From assembly GCF_001006805.1 (NCBI RefSeq), contig NZ_LN811352.1, forward strand, positions 714,232 to 778,231: a stretch of DNA of 64,000 nt, in the 5' to 3' direction. Shown piece after piece: positions 52,882 to 61,944 of this stretch (within the stretch, counting starts at the first letter, position 1; every line of letters begins with the position of its first letter). The notes under the pieces are model-generated. The model was not told where the DNA came from and searched no databases. It saw only the letters and a list, made by a program, of their open reading frames with translations. Made by a program: the position numbers and the translations under genes. This DNA is from Microvirga massiliensis (GTDB lineage: Bacteria; Pseudomonadota; Alphaproteobacteria; Rhizobiales; Beijerinckiaceae).

Positions 52882-54207
52882 ATGCCCGCACCACTGTTCG
52901 AGATCGAGACCAGCCACACTCTTCCCGAAAGTGCCGATGTCGTCGTCATCGGCGGCGGCATCGTCGGTGTCTGCACGGGCTACTATCTTGCCAGGCGTGG
53001 CTTGAAGGTCGCGCTCGTGGAGAAGGGGCGGATCGGTGCCGAACAGTCGAGCCGCAACTGGGGCTGGTGCCGGCAGCAGAACCGCGACGCGCGCGAGTTG
53101 CCGATGGCGACGGAAAGCCTCGCCCTATGGGACCGCTTCGCTGCGGAGATCGGTGAAGATCTCGGCTTCCGACGCTGCGGCCTGCTGTATCTGAGCAACG
53201 ACGACGCCCAACTCGCTGGCTGGGCGAAGTGGCGCGATTTTGCGGCGAGGCAAGGCGTCGTTACCCATATGCTCTCGGCTGAGGAAGCCTCCGACCGCGG
53301 GAGTGCGACGGGCAAGCGCTGGAAGGGCGGAGTCTTCTCGCCGACGGATGGCACTGCCGATCCGGCCCGGGCTGCGCCGGTGATCGCACGTGGCATCCTG
53401 AAGGCTGGCGGAACCGTTCACCAGTTCTGCGCCGCGCGCGGCATAGAGACGGCCGGCGGGCGCGCCGCCGCCGTCGTAACCGAGAAGGGCAGGATCCGCA
53501 GCTCGACCGTCATTCATGCGGGCGGGGCTTGGGCCTCGTCCTTCCTCAACCAGTTCGGCATCCGTTTTCCGCAATCTTCTGTAAGATCGTCAATTCTGTC
53601 CGTCGCTCCCGGAGCATCGGGCATCCCGGACGCCCTGCATACGACGGAGGTGTCGGTGACGCGCCGCAGCGACGGCGGCTATACGCTGGCGATCAGTGGC
53701 GGCGCTCGTGTCGATCCGACGCCGCAGCAGCTCCGCTTCGCCGGCCAGTTCGTGCCGATGTTCCTGCGGCGCTGGCGCAGCCTCGCCATCGGTGGGCTCG
53801 ACGGCTGGAGGGCTGGCCATGAGACGCTGGCGCGCTGGCGGCTCGATGCGCCGACGCCGATGGAGGCCAACCGCATCCTCGACCCAACGCCCGATCCGCG
53901 CCAGGTCGCCGAGACCCATGCGCGGGCCCTGCGCCTTCTGCCAGCCCTGAAATCGGTTCCGGCCGCGGCGCGCTGGGCCGGCTACATCGACAGCACGCCG
54001 GACGGCGTGCCGGCGATTGGGGAACTCGCGGGCCTGCCCGGCTTCATCCTCGCGGCCGGCTTCAGCGGCCATGGCTTCGGCATCGGCCCAGGCGCCGGGC
54101 ACATGATCGCGGACATCGTGACCGGGGCGAAGCCGATCGTCGATCCGGCACCCTACCGGCCGGAGCGGCTGGAGGGCTCCGCTTTCGGCAAGGTGGCGGA
54201 ATTCTAG
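52882..54207 (+). CDS. FAD-dependent D-amino-acid dehydrogenase-like oxidoreductase
   Basis: A 441-residue DAO-family flavoprotein: FAD loop VVVIGGGIVGVCTGYYLARR near residue 20, GAEQSSRNWGWCRQQNRDAR following it, an AGGAWASSFLNQFG segment, and the C-terminal PAIGELAGLPGFILAAGFSG then HGFGIGPGAGHMIAD. The type matches DadA-like dehydrogenases acting on amino acids or N-alkyl amino acids. ATG 52882 is spaced 7 bases from AAGGAG (GTG 52879 also possible). Divergent from the Lrp gene. The substrate is unknown. Confidence 0.87.
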   Translation: MPAPLFEIETSHTLPESADVVVIGGGIVGVCTGYYLARRGLKVALVEKGRIGAEQSSRNWGWCRQQNRDARELPMATESLALWDRFAAEIGEDLGFRRCGLLYLSNDDAQLAGWAKWRDFAARQGVVTHMLSAEEASDRGSATGKRWKGGVFSPTDGTADPARAAPVIARGILKAGGTVHQFCAARGIETAGGRAAAVVTEKGRIRSSTVIHAGGAWASSFLNQFGIRFPQSSVRSSILSVAPGASGIPDALHTTEVSVTRRSDGGYTLAISGGARVDPTPQQLRFAGQFVPMFLRRWRSLAIGGLDGWRAGHETLARWRLDAPTPMEANRILDPTPDPRQVAETHARALRLLPALKSVPAAARWAGYIDSTPDGVPAIGELAGLPGFILAAGFSGHGFGIGPGAGHMIADIVTGAKPIVDPAPYRPERLEGSAFGKVAEF

Positions 54208-54252
54208 ACTGAGCGGACATGGTCGCGCCGTGGAGCTTTCCGCGCCGGACCG

Positions 54253-54269
54253 CATAAGCCCGTCTTATG
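54253..54269. promoter_or_regulatory. Palindromic operator CATAAG-N5-CTTATG (copy 1)
   Basis: CATAAG (54253-54258), CCCGT, CTTATG (54264-54269) is a perfect inverted repeat with a T-N11-A core, the LysR-family box. It lies upstream of an eroded oxidase gene and 0.8 kb before a LysR gene. Near-identical copies at 61790 and 61835 suggest one regulator. Confidence 0.6.
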
Positions 54270-54334
54270 GTTCCGGCATGAAGCCGTCTTGTTGTTCGCC
54301 CGGGAAGGTACGGATGCTGCTTCGGGCGATACCG

Positions 54335-54882
54335 GAGCGCTCCTGCCCTTCCTGCAGCGGCGCATCATCCCCACCGCCGCAGTCCACGCTGCGGTCATGA
54401 GCCGCCTCATGCCGAAGCGCCGCATGCTGGCAGGCAGCCAACGCATCGTGACCTATGATTGCCCCTCCCCCCGATGGAACGCGAATCCTCTTCGGAGGCG
54501 AGTGCTCAAGGTGACGGGCGAGATCGTCGTCCACGCCAATGCCGCTCATCTGCGCAAGTAGATGCTTCAGGTCTTCCCGGAGCTGGTCCAGACGCCGATC
54601 ACCCATTACTGGCACGGACAGACCGGTTTCACTTTCGATATGCTGCCGCATCTCGGCGAGCATGAAGGTCTTTATCTATACCTGGGGCTACAACGGCACC
54701 GGCATCGCGCGCGCGAGTTGGTTCGGGCACAAGATCGCGCAGCGCGCACTCGGTATCACCGAAGAGCCGAGCGCCTATGCCGATCTGCCTTTCCGCAGCG
54801 GGCCCCTCACCACGGCAAGCCCTGGTTCCTTCTCTTGGCCGTGCTTTTCTACGGAATGCTGGATCGCCGGGATCAGCGCTGA
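54335..54882 (+). pseudogene. FAD-dependent amine oxidase (PuuB/OrdL-like), C-terminal relic
   Basis: Pieces in three frames line up with the C-terminal third of the PuuB-like oxidase: FLQRRIIPTAAV, SRLMPKRRMLAGSQRIVTYD, then PDGTRILFGGE in another frame, MLQVFPELVQTPITHYWHGQ, TGFTFDMLPHLGEHEGLY, then WGYNGTGIARASWFGHKIAQ and finally GKPWFLLLAVLFYGMLDRRD. Several frameshifts, an internal stop and the missing FAD domain make it non-functional. It lies between an intact DadA-like gene and a LysR gene, with a palindromic operator still in front. Confidence 0.8.
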
Positions 54883-55042
54883 CGACCGGACGGCGACGAT
54901 CCTTCGGCTTCTTTCTCGGTACGGCTGAGCAGACGCGCGGCCACTTTCGAGTGCCGGTGAAGCCTTTCTGCTTCAACATAGGGCCTGGACATCCTCGCCG
55001 CAGGCGGCGATGTCTGCGCTATCGCAGGCGATGAAATGACCG

Positions 55043-55948
55043 ATGCGGGCGCGCCAACTCGAAGTCTTCTGCACGCTGATGCGCTGTGGCACGGTCACCG
55101 GCGCTGCGGCGATGCTCAACATCTCGCAGCCAGCCCTGAGCCAGATCCTGCTTCACGCCGAAGATCAGCTCGGCTTCAAACTGTTCAACCGCGTGCGCGG
55201 CCGGTTGGTGCCGACCCAAGAGGCCGAGGAGCTCTACTCCCAGGCCGAGCATATCTTTGCCGAACTCGACGCGCTCAGACGGCGGACGGTCGACATGCGG
55301 CACGGACGTACCGGCCTCGTCAGGCTGGCCGCCTCCGCTCCGCCCTCCATGTCCATCGTGCCGCGGGCGCTGACCATGTTCCGCGAAGCCCATCCGGAGA
55401 TCGTCGTGCGCTCGCTCATCGCGCCGCAGCTCGCCATCGTCGAGATGCTGCGTAACGGTGAGGTTTCCCTCGGGATCACAATGAACAACTTGCCGCATCC
55501 GGGCGTCCACATCGAGACGGTCGGTCGTACCGTCCTAGTCTGCGTCGTTTCGGCCGGGCACCGGCTGGCAGCGCTCGACCACGTCCGCTTCGCCGATATC
55601 CGCGACGAGACCTTGATCTCCTATCGGGTGGATACGTTGCCTGGACGGTTGCTGGCCGCGACGGCCGAAGCCGAAGACTTCACCTACGCGCCAGCGATTG
55701 AGATCGATCTCTCGATCACGGCCTTGCCCTATGTGCGCGACGGGCTTGGCATCGCCATTGTCGACGGACTCCTGCCCTGGGAGCAGTTCAACGGCGTCGT
55801 GACCCGACCGTTCGAACCCCGGATCGAAGTTCCGATCGCCATCCTGACCAGCAACAGCCGGATGCTCTCCACCAGTCATGAGCTGATGCGCGAGTGCCTG
55901 CGCGACGCCTGCCGGGACTTCGACCGACCTGTTCCCGGCGCCGCGTGA
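55043..55948 (+). CDS. LysR family transcriptional regulator
   Basis: A 301-residue LysR regulator. Helix-turn-helix at residues about 3-60 (LEVFCTLMRCGTVTGAAAML, ISQPALSQILLHAEDQLGFK, LFNRVRGRLVPT); effector-binding domain from about 90 (TGLVRLAASAPPSMSIVPRA). It lies tail to tail with the HcnB-like gene of the hydantoinase operon, 16 bases away. T-N11-A palindromes occur 790 bases upstream of it and in the hyuA/oxidase divergent region; it is the likely regulator of both. The effector is probably a pathway intermediate. Confidence 0.88.
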   Translation: MRARQLEVFCTLMRCGTVTGAAAMLNISQPALSQILLHAEDQLGFKLFNRVRGRLVPTQEAEELYSQAEHIFAELDALRRRTVDMRHGRTGLVRLAASAPPSMSIVPRALTMFREAHPEIVVRSLIAPQLAIVEMLRNGEVSLGITMNNLPHPGVHIETVGRTVLVCVVSAGHRLAALDHVRFADIRDETLISYRVDTLPGRLLAATAEAEDFTYAPAIEIDLSITALPYVRDGLGIAIVDGLLPWEQFNGVVTRPFEPRIEVPIAILTSNSRMLSTSHELMRECLRDACRDFDRPVPGAA

Positions 55949-55964
55949 GCCATACGCGATCGCT

Positions 55965-57344
55965 TCACCGATCGTCGGTCGCGTCCTGAAGCAGGGAGGC
56001 GATCGGCGCTGGCCTCACCGGCGCCTGACCCCGCAGCCGGCCCGCCTCTCGTGCATTGCCATATCCCGCTTGCGCCGCGACGAGCTCGGCGGCCGCGAGC
56101 TCACAATAGCGCCCCTGGCAGCGCCCCATGCCGACGCGCCCCAGCGACTTCACGCGATTGACCTCGCCGCCGCCGAAATCGACGGCCGCCCGCAGCGCTG
56201 CCGCCGTCACGCCCTCGCAACGACAGATCACGGTCTCGTCCGGCAGCTCGGGCGCCCTCTCCGCCGGCCACGGGAAGGCCCGGGCGATGCCGCGTGCGAA
56301 ACGCGCCAGCCGGCGAAGCCGGTAGAGGTCCGCCGCACTATCGGGAGCCGGTAGGCCGAGATCCTGGAGGCACGCCGCCGCCGCGAGGCGCCCGGTTATC
56401 TCCGCACCGTCCGCTCCGAGAATCCTGAGCCCGTCCCCGGCGAGATAGACGCCCGGCCGCGCCCGCCCCATCGCGTCCGCTCGCGGCAGCCATTGCCGCC
56501 AGGTTTCGTCATAGGCGAAGTCGCAGCCAGCCAGATCGGCGAGTCGGGTTTCGGCACGCAGATGCCAACCCAGCCCGATTGCGTCGCAGGCCAAGCGCCG
56601 CTCGCGGCCGGAGGCATCACGCCAGAGGACGGCGACCGGGCCGCGGCTGTCGGCCTCGATCCGATCGAGCCGAACACCGGCATGGTAGCGTCCGGCAAGC
56701 CGCGTCCGCATCGCAAGCCCCCGCAGGGCGAAGATCGGCCGGGCCGACAAACCCGGGGAACCGCCTAACTGCTGACTCATCGGCGCCGTATCGAGCACCG
56801 CCGCGACCTCGCCGCCCGCCTTCAGCAACTGCATCGCGAGCAGAGTCAGCAGAGGGCCGGATCCCGCGAGAACGATGCACCGGCCGAGTGCCGCGCCCTG
56901 CGCCTTCAGCGCGATCTGCATCGCACCGAGTCCATAGACCCCCGGATTCTCCCAGCCCGGAACGGGCATAATGCGGTCCATCGCGCCCGTCGCGAGGATC
57001 AGGTGGTCATAGCCGAGCCATCGGCACCCGGAATCGTCGAGCACCTGAAGCCGCCCATCCGCGATGCCGATGACGGAGCTGCGCGGATGATGGACGATGC
57101 TCCCCGCCGCTAGCAGTCCATCGAAGGTCGCGTGCAGCGCGACGGCCTTCGCCGTCTCTGATCCGTAGAGCAACTCGGCCGGCCGCGTGAAGCCTGCCGG
57201 CGGCCTGCGATAGATTTGTCCGCCCGCACGCGCGCCCTCGTCGACGATGACGGGCACGAGCCCGGCCGCCGCCAGCGTCTGGGCTGCGCGGATGCCGGCT
57301 GGCCCCGCACCGACGACCACGCACGTCTTGCCGCCCGCGCTCAC
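55965..57344 (-). CDS. HcnB/opine oxidase subunit A-like FAD oxidoreductase with BFD-type Fe-S domain
   Basis: A 459-residue flavoprotein. FAD loop VVVGAGPAGIRAAQTLAAAG at 9-28, EGARAGGQIYRRP, a second dinucleotide loop (CIVLAGSGPLLTLLAMQLLK), and a C-terminal BFD-like [2Fe-2S] domain with Cys-x-Cys (VICRCEGVTAAAL) and Cys-x4-Cys (GMGRCQGRYCE). This is the layout of HcnB, OoxA and related large subunits of multi-subunit amino-acid/opine dehydrogenases. GTG 57344 overlaps the preceding ferredoxin gene by four bases (GTGA). It should pass electrons between a DadA-like partner and the ferredoxin. Confidence 0.86.
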   Translation of the reverse strand: MSAGGKTCVVVGAGPAGIRAAQTLAAAGLVPVIVDEGARAGGQIYRRPPAGFTRPAELLYGSETAKAVALHATFDGLLAAGSIVHHPRSSVIGIADGRLQVLDDSGCRWLGYDHLILATGAMDRIMPVPGWENPGVYGLGAMQIALKAQGAALGRCIVLAGSGPLLTLLAMQLLKAGGEVAAVLDTAPMSQQLGGSPGLSARPIFALRGLAMRTRLAGRYHAGVRLDRIEADSRGPVAVLWRDASGRERRLACDAIGLGWHLRAETRLADLAGCDFAYDETWRQWLPRADAMGRARPGVYLAGDGLRILGADGAEITGRLAAAACLQDLGLPAPDSAADLYRLRRLARFARGIARAFPWPAERAPELPDETVICRCEGVTAAALRAAVDFGGGEVNRVKSLGRVGMGRCQGRYCELAAAELVAAQAGYGNAREAGRLRGQAPVRPAPIASLLQDATDDR

Positions 57345-57658
57345 GGCCAGCCTCGCGGCGCGTCGGTAAGGAGGCGCATGCCTTCGGCCAAGGGTGTCGA
57401 GCAGGCGCGCAGGCGCGGCCCGTCCTCCTGCCAGACCCAACAATCCTGACAGGCTCCCATCAGGCAGAAACCGGCACGGGCCTCAGGCCCGAACTCGGAG
57501 CGGCGCAGCATCGGCGAGACCGAAAGGATCGCACTCAGGACCGTATCGCCCGCGAGTCCCAGACACATCGTCCCGTCGAGAAAGAAGCGCATCGGAGCGC
57601 GATCCGTCTCCGCGAGGCGGATTAGACGCCCCCCTGCCACGCCCGATGCCATGCTCAT
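57341..57658 (-). CDS. HcnA-like [2Fe-2S] ferredoxin subunit
   Basis: A 105-residue protein with the plant-type ferredoxin core of HcnA and the N-terminus of sarcosine oxidase alpha: DGTMCLGLAGDTVLSAIL, then four cysteines in FCLMGACQDCWVWQEDGPRL followed by RACSTP (C-x4-C-x2-C-x11-C). Residues before about 20 are variable. Its ATG overlaps the hyuB stop (ATGA at 57655) and its stop overlaps the HcnB-like start. Its place between a hydantoinase and a flavoprotein gene marks it as a subunit of the same oxidase complex. Confidence 0.86.
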   Translation of the reverse strand: MSMASGVAGGRLIRLAETDRAPMRFFLDGTMCLGLAGDTVLSAILSVSPMLRRSEFGPEARAGFCLMGACQDCWVWQEDGPRLRACSTPLAEGMRLLTDAPRGWP

Positions 57659-59649
57659 TCGGCAGCCTCGGCAAGCGCAGTTCGGGGGTCGGGCATTTCC
57701 GGGAAGCGCGCGCGCACTTCGGCGAAGGCTTCGGCGACGCCGCGCGCGCCGATCCTGCCCTCCATGCGGCGGAAGATCTCGGTCTTGGCGAAGAAGCGCC
57801 AGTGAATCGGCAGGCCGGAGAGGATCGTCGTCAGACGATCATAGGCGTCGGGCGTCCACTGCGCCTCAAAGCCGTCGCGCTCAGGGCCGAAATGGAAGTG
57901 GCCCTCGATGGGCGGACGCACCGCACGACGGGTCTCCGTCGCTGCCTCGTCGACGACGCCGTCGCGGATGACGACACCGTAGTCGCGTTCGGCCGCCTCG
58001 GACGAGACATAGCCGCGCGCGACATCCGCCGCGACCCGCCAGGCCTCGCGGTCAAAGGGATGGCCCCGGCCGCCGCCGCCGGCTGAACGAATCTCGAGCA
58101 CGTCGCCCGGCTGCAGCACGGCGGTGTCGATGTTGCCGAGCCGCCGCTCGTCGGGCCGGCCGGGATTGACGACCATGTCGGAGAGCCCCGCCGCGCGGCC
58201 GCCGAGCACCCCCCAGGGGCGGAAGAAGCTGCGGTCACGGTTGCGGGCGGTGATACGGCTGTCCGGCGCGAAGACGCGAAACGCCATTTCGGTGGCGAGC
58301 CCGCCGCGCCAACGCCCGGCGCCGCCGCTGTCCTTCGCCAGCCCGTATTTGACGAACTCGACCGGCGTCTCGGTCTCGGTGATCTCGATCGGCGTGTTCT
58401 TGAGATAGGCTGCATCGGCGCCAGAGCCGTTGGTGCCGTCACGGTGCGGCATGCCGCCACCGCCGCCCACCACTGGATTGATGGCGGCAATGACGGTGCG
58501 GCTCGTGCGCTCGTCCGTCGTCATGACGTTGACGATGCAGTTGTTGCCAGCCGGCGCGGCGGGCAGCCGCTCCGGCACCGCTTGCGAGAACGCCCCGAAG
58601 ATCACTGAGCGCAGCCGCGCGCAGGTGAGCGAGCGCATGCCGACCGCGGCCGGGAAGACGGGATTGAGCACCGTGCCTTCCGGCGCAATGCAGGTGAAGG
58701 GCCGTGTCAGCCCTGTGTTGAGCAGAATCTTCGGGTTGAGCGTGTAGAGAACGTAATAGACCCCAACCAGCAGGATCGTGTGCCGCGGATTGCCGCCGGT
58801 CGGTACGTTGAGTGAGGAAGAGAGTTGCGGATCGGAGCCCGTGAAGTCGAGCACTGCCTCGTCGCCGCGAATAGTCAGCTTGAGCTTGAGGCGGCAGGGA
58901 TTGGCCTCGACGGAATCCTCGTCGGCGTAGTCGGCGAATTCCCAGGTCCCATCCGGCATCCCGCGCAGTACCTCGCGCGCCTGCGCCTCGGCATGATCGA
59001 GCAGCGCCTCGACGCCTTCGAGGAAGGCCTCCCGGCCGAATTTCTCGATCATGGCCAGCACCTTGCGCTCGCCGGTGTTCAGCGCGCCGACCAGTGCTTT
59101 GATGTCGCCGATGTTCAGGTCCGGCTTGCGGACATTGGTCATCATGATCTTCAGGAGCTTCTCGTCGAAGACTCCCTCGTTGACGAGCTTCATCGGCGGG
59201 AAGCGGATGCCCTCCTGATGGATCTCCGTCAGGGCGCGTGAGAGCGAGGCGGGCACCGCACCGCCCATGTCGGTGTTGTGGATGTGCCCCCCGGTCCAGG
59301 CAACGATCTCGCCGTCGTGGAAGACCGGCTTCCAGAGATGAGTATCGGGTGCATGGGTAGCGACGAAGCAGGAATAGGGATCGTTGGTGAAGGCGACGTC
59401 GCCGGGTCTGTAGTCCTCGACCATGTCGAGTGCCGGTGCGTAGGAGAGCCCCGGATACCAAGTCGCGCCAAGCTCCATCGGCACCGCGAAGGTGTCGCCG
59501 CGTCGGCTGATCAACATGACGGTAAAGTCCTCCGTCTCCTTGACGAAGGCGGAATGGGCGGTGCGGTGCAGCGTATGCGCCATGTTCTCGGCCGCAGCGC
59601 GGGCGTGATTGGCAAGAACCTGCAGCTTCATCCGGTCGAACATCGGCAT
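57655..59649 (-). CDS. hyuB: Hydantoinase B/oxoprolinase family protein
   Basis: A 664-residue HyuB-type subunit: FVKETEDFTVMLISRRGDTF, DPYSCFVATHAPDTHLWKPV, HIHNTDMGGAVPASLSRALT (conserved H-N-x-D-x-G), the NPVVGGGGGMPHRDGTNGSG segment and a Gly-rich end (RSAGGGGRGHPFDREAWRVA). Together with HyuA it hydrolyses a cyclic amide, often with ATP, or an equivalent lactam/ketone carboxylation. Somewhat longer than many HyuB proteins because of a C-terminal extension. It overlaps hyuA by one base at ATGA and the ferredoxin gene by four. Confidence 0.9.
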   Translation of the reverse strand: MPMFDRMKLQVLANHARAAAENMAHTLHRTAHSAFVKETEDFTVMLISRRGDTFAVPMELGATWYPGLSYAPALDMVEDYRPGDVAFTNDPYSCFVATHAPDTHLWKPVFHDGEIVAWTGGHIHNTDMGGAVPASLSRALTEIHQEGIRFPPMKLVNEGVFDEKLLKIMMTNVRKPDLNIGDIKALVGALNTGERKVLAMIEKFGREAFLEGVEALLDHAEAQAREVLRGMPDGTWEFADYADEDSVEANPCRLKLKLTIRGDEAVLDFTGSDPQLSSSLNVPTGGNPRHTILLVGVYYVLYTLNPKILLNTGLTRPFTCIAPEGTVLNPVFPAAVGMRSLTCARLRSVIFGAFSQAVPERLPAAPAGNNCIVNVMTTDERTSRTVIAAINPVVGGGGGMPHRDGTNGSGADAAYLKNTPIEITETETPVEFVKYGLAKDSGGAGRWRGGLATEMAFRVFAPDSRITARNRDRSFFRPWGVLGGRAAGLSDMVVNPGRPDERRLGNIDTAVLQPGDVLEIRSAGGGGRGHPFDREAWRVAADVARGYVSSEAAERDYGVVIRDGVVDEAATETRRAVRPPIEGHFHFGPERDGFEAQWTPDAYDRLTTILSGLPIHWRFFAKTEIFRRMEGRIGARGVAEAFAEVRARFPEMPDPRTALAEAAE

Positions 59650-61715
59650 CACTCCGCGAAAGTCAGGTGCAGGTTGAGGTGGCGGTCGATTCGGGCGCTG
59701 GCACCGGCCGGGATCGCGACCGTAGTATCTTGCTGCGCGACGACGGCCGGTCCAGCGAAGCGGCTGCCGGGTTGCAGATCACTACGGCGATAGAGGCCGA
59801 CAGCCTTCCGGGCACCACCGGTGTGGATCTCGATCTCGCGCTCCGGCACTGCTTCCGCATCAGCCTCCTCGGCCTCCGGGAAGGTTAGCGCCGGGCCGGC
59901 GCCGATGGCCGAGAGGCGCAGGTTGACGATCTCAATGCGGCCGTCCGGGTCGTCGAAATCGTAGATCTGGGCATGCGTTCGATGAAACTCGCGCGCAATC
60001 GCTTCCGGATCACCTGCCTCCAGCCAGGCAGCCTGCAGCGGAACCTCGATCTCGTAGCTCTGTCCGACATAGCGCATATCGGCCGAGAGCCTGAGATCGG
60101 CCGGACCAGCATGGCCCTGCGCGGCGAGCCAGCGGCGTCCATCCTCTACCATGGCGGCAAAGGCCGCCCGCAGCTTCGGCAGCACCGCGGCGGAAAGCTC
60201 GGCGAAGAGCGTGCGGACGAGATCGCCGCGCAGATCAGCGACGAGACCACCCAAGGCGGAGACAACGCCGGGGCGGCGCGGCGCGATGAGCCGCGTCATG
60301 CCGAGCTCGCGGGCGAGGAAGGCGCCCAGCATCGGACCGCCGCCGCCGAACGGCATCAACGTGAAATCTTTCAGATCGACACCGGCCCGCGATGACAGCT
60401 TCTCGACCTCGACGAACAGCTCCGAGACGGCGACGTCGAGAATGGCCTGCGCCGTATCCTCGACGGGCCGGCAGAGTCTCTCGGCCAGGCGCCCGACGGC
60501 GGCATGGGCGAGGCCGACATCCATGCGCAATTGTCCATAGGCCATCTCGCTGTGGCCGAGCCAGCCGCAGACCACCATGGCGTCCGTGACCGTCGCCTGC
60601 TCGCCGCCGCGCCCGTAGCAGGCCGGCCCCGGCGTGGAACCGGCCGATTCCGGCCCGACGCGCAGCACGCCCTGCCCGTCAACGGAGGCAATCGAACCGC
60701 CGCCGATGCCGATCGAGCTCACCGAGACGGAGGGAATGTAAAGCGGGAACTCGCCGATCATCTCGCCGGTGCCGAACTGCGCCTCGCCGTCGATGATCAA
60801 GGCGAAATCCGCCGAGGTACCGCCGATGTCCAGCGTCAGCACACGATTCTCGCCTGCCTGCCGGGCGAACCAGGCCGCGCCGATCACGCCCGAGGCTGTA
60901 CCCGAGAGCAGCATGGAGACGCAGGCGCGCTTGCCCTCGGCAGCATTCATCACGCCGCCGTTCGACTTGGTCAGGAGGGCGCGAGCGGGCACACCGCGAG
61001 ACGCCAGTCGCTTCTCCAGCGCCGTCAGGTAGTCGGCGATGCGCGGATGGACATAGGCGTTGAGGATGGCCGTCGTCGTCCGCTCGTATTCGCGGATCAC
61101 CGGCCAAACCTCGGCGGAAGTGAAGACGAAGAGCTCCGGCGCGAGACGGACGATCTCGGCTTTCACCGCCTCTTCCTGCGAACCGTCGCGCCAGGCGTGC
61201 AGGAATGCGACCACGATCCCTGTCGCGCCCTGCGCTTTCGCCGACGCCACCGCCGCCGCGACCGCCCTGAGATCGGGCTTGGTCGTCTCGCAGCCATCCG
61301 AGCGCATGCGGGCGGGAATGCCGAAAACCTTGTCGCGGGTGATGAGCTGCTCGGGACGGCTGCAGAACAGCGAGTAGGTTTCGGGCATGCGCAGCCGGGC
61401 GAGCTCGATAACATCCTCGAACCCGGCATTCGTGAAGAGCGCCAGCCGCGCGCCCTTGCGCTGGATGATGGTGTTGACACCGACGGTCGTGCCGTGGACG
61501 AAGCGGGTGACCGCCGCAGGATTGAGGCTTTCGCGCTCGGCCAGCAGCGAGAGGCCTGTCATCACCTCCGCTCCTGGGTCGTTGGGGGTCGTCAGCACCT
61601 TGAGGGATGCGACGCGGCCGGTACGCGTCTCGAGCGCGCAGAAATCGATGAAGGTGCCTCCGATATCGACGCCGATCTTCCAATCCGCAGTCTCGAGCTC
61701 CGTGACACCATCCAT
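59649..61715 (-). CDS. hyuA: Hydantoinase A/oxoprolinase family protein
   Basis: A 688-residue HyuA-type subunit with an actin-like ATPase fold: DWKIGVDIGGTFIDFCALET at the N-terminus, FVHGTTVGVNTIIQRKGARL, LLSGTASGVIGAAWFAR, the second phosphate loop LTLDIGGTSADFALIIDGEA, and the C-terminal LTLPFGGGGP-like segment (FTLMPFGGGGPMLGAFLARE). ATP-dependent members open lactam, hydantoin or 5-oxoproline rings. AAGGATCGG precedes ATG 61715. It heads the four-gene operon hyuA-hyuB-ferredoxin-flavoprotein and is divergent from a DadA-like gene. Confidence 0.92.
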   Translation of the reverse strand: MDGVTELETADWKIGVDIGGTFIDFCALETRTGRVASLKVLTTPNDPGAEVMTGLSLLAERESLNPAAVTRFVHGTTVGVNTIIQRKGARLALFTNAGFEDVIELARLRMPETYSLFCSRPEQLITRDKVFGIPARMRSDGCETTKPDLRAVAAAVASAKAQGATGIVVAFLHAWRDGSQEEAVKAEIVRLAPELFVFTSAEVWPVIREYERTTTAILNAYVHPRIADYLTALEKRLASRGVPARALLTKSNGGVMNAAEGKRACVSMLLSGTASGVIGAAWFARQAGENRVLTLDIGGTSADFALIIDGEAQFGTGEMIGEFPLYIPSVSVSSIGIGGGSIASVDGQGVLRVGPESAGSTPGPACYGRGGEQATVTDAMVVCGWLGHSEMAYGQLRMDVGLAHAAVGRLAERLCRPVEDTAQAILDVAVSELFVEVEKLSSRAGVDLKDFTLMPFGGGGPMLGAFLARELGMTRLIAPRRPGVVSALGGLVADLRGDLVRTLFAELSAAVLPKLRAAFAAMVEDGRRWLAAQGHAGPADLRLSADMRYVGQSYEIEVPLQAAWLEAGDPEAIAREFHRTHAQIYDFDDPDGRIEIVNLRLSAIGAGPALTFPEAEEADAEAVPEREIEIHTGGARKAVGLYRRSDLQPGSRFAGPAVVAQQDTTVAIPAGASARIDRHLNLHLTFAE

Positions 61716-61789
61716 GTCCGATCCTTTCGCTGTAGGCCGGAAGCTGACATGGCGCGGGACAGCAGTCCAAGAGCCAAGCGGAGTTCGAT

Positions 61790-61806
61790 CATAAGTGGGG
61801 CTTATA
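61790..61806. promoter_or_regulatory. Palindromic operator CATAAG-N5-CTTATA (copy 2)
   Basis: CATAAG at 61790-61795, TGGGG, CTTATA at 61801-61806: one end base differs from the perfect copy at 54253. T-N11-A is kept. It lies 75 bases upstream of the hyuA start in the divergent promoter region. Confidence 0.6.
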
Positions 61807-61834
61807 CCGGTCGGGGAGCCTTCCCGGCGCTTCC

Positions 61835-61851
61835 CATAGGCGGCGCTTATG
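61835..61851. promoter_or_regulatory. Palindromic operator CATAGG-N5-CTTATG (copy 3)
   Basis: CATAGG at 61835-61840, CGGCG, CTTATG at 61846-61851: one arm has a single mismatch. It is 45 bases from copy 2, about four helical turns, and 94 bases upstream of the DadA-like start, so a bound regulator could serve both directions. Confidence 0.58.
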
Positions 61852-61944
61852 GCCTTCACACCATCGCATCTTTGACCCCGGCACCGGCGCGCGGCAGGCT
61901 CGGCCGATAAGCGATCTGCCGCCAAGGCGCGGCGCGAGGCGGAT

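Noticed and set aside
55965..57658. A hydrogen cyanide synthase operon
   Set aside because: HcnA- and HcnB-like subunits are shared with opine, proline and sarcosine-type oxidases, and the HcnC-like gene is divergent instead of third in the operon; cyanide production cannot be inferred.
60504..61910. Long plus-strand frame opposite hyuA
   Set aside because: Antisense shadow; hyuA carries both phosphate loops on the other strand.
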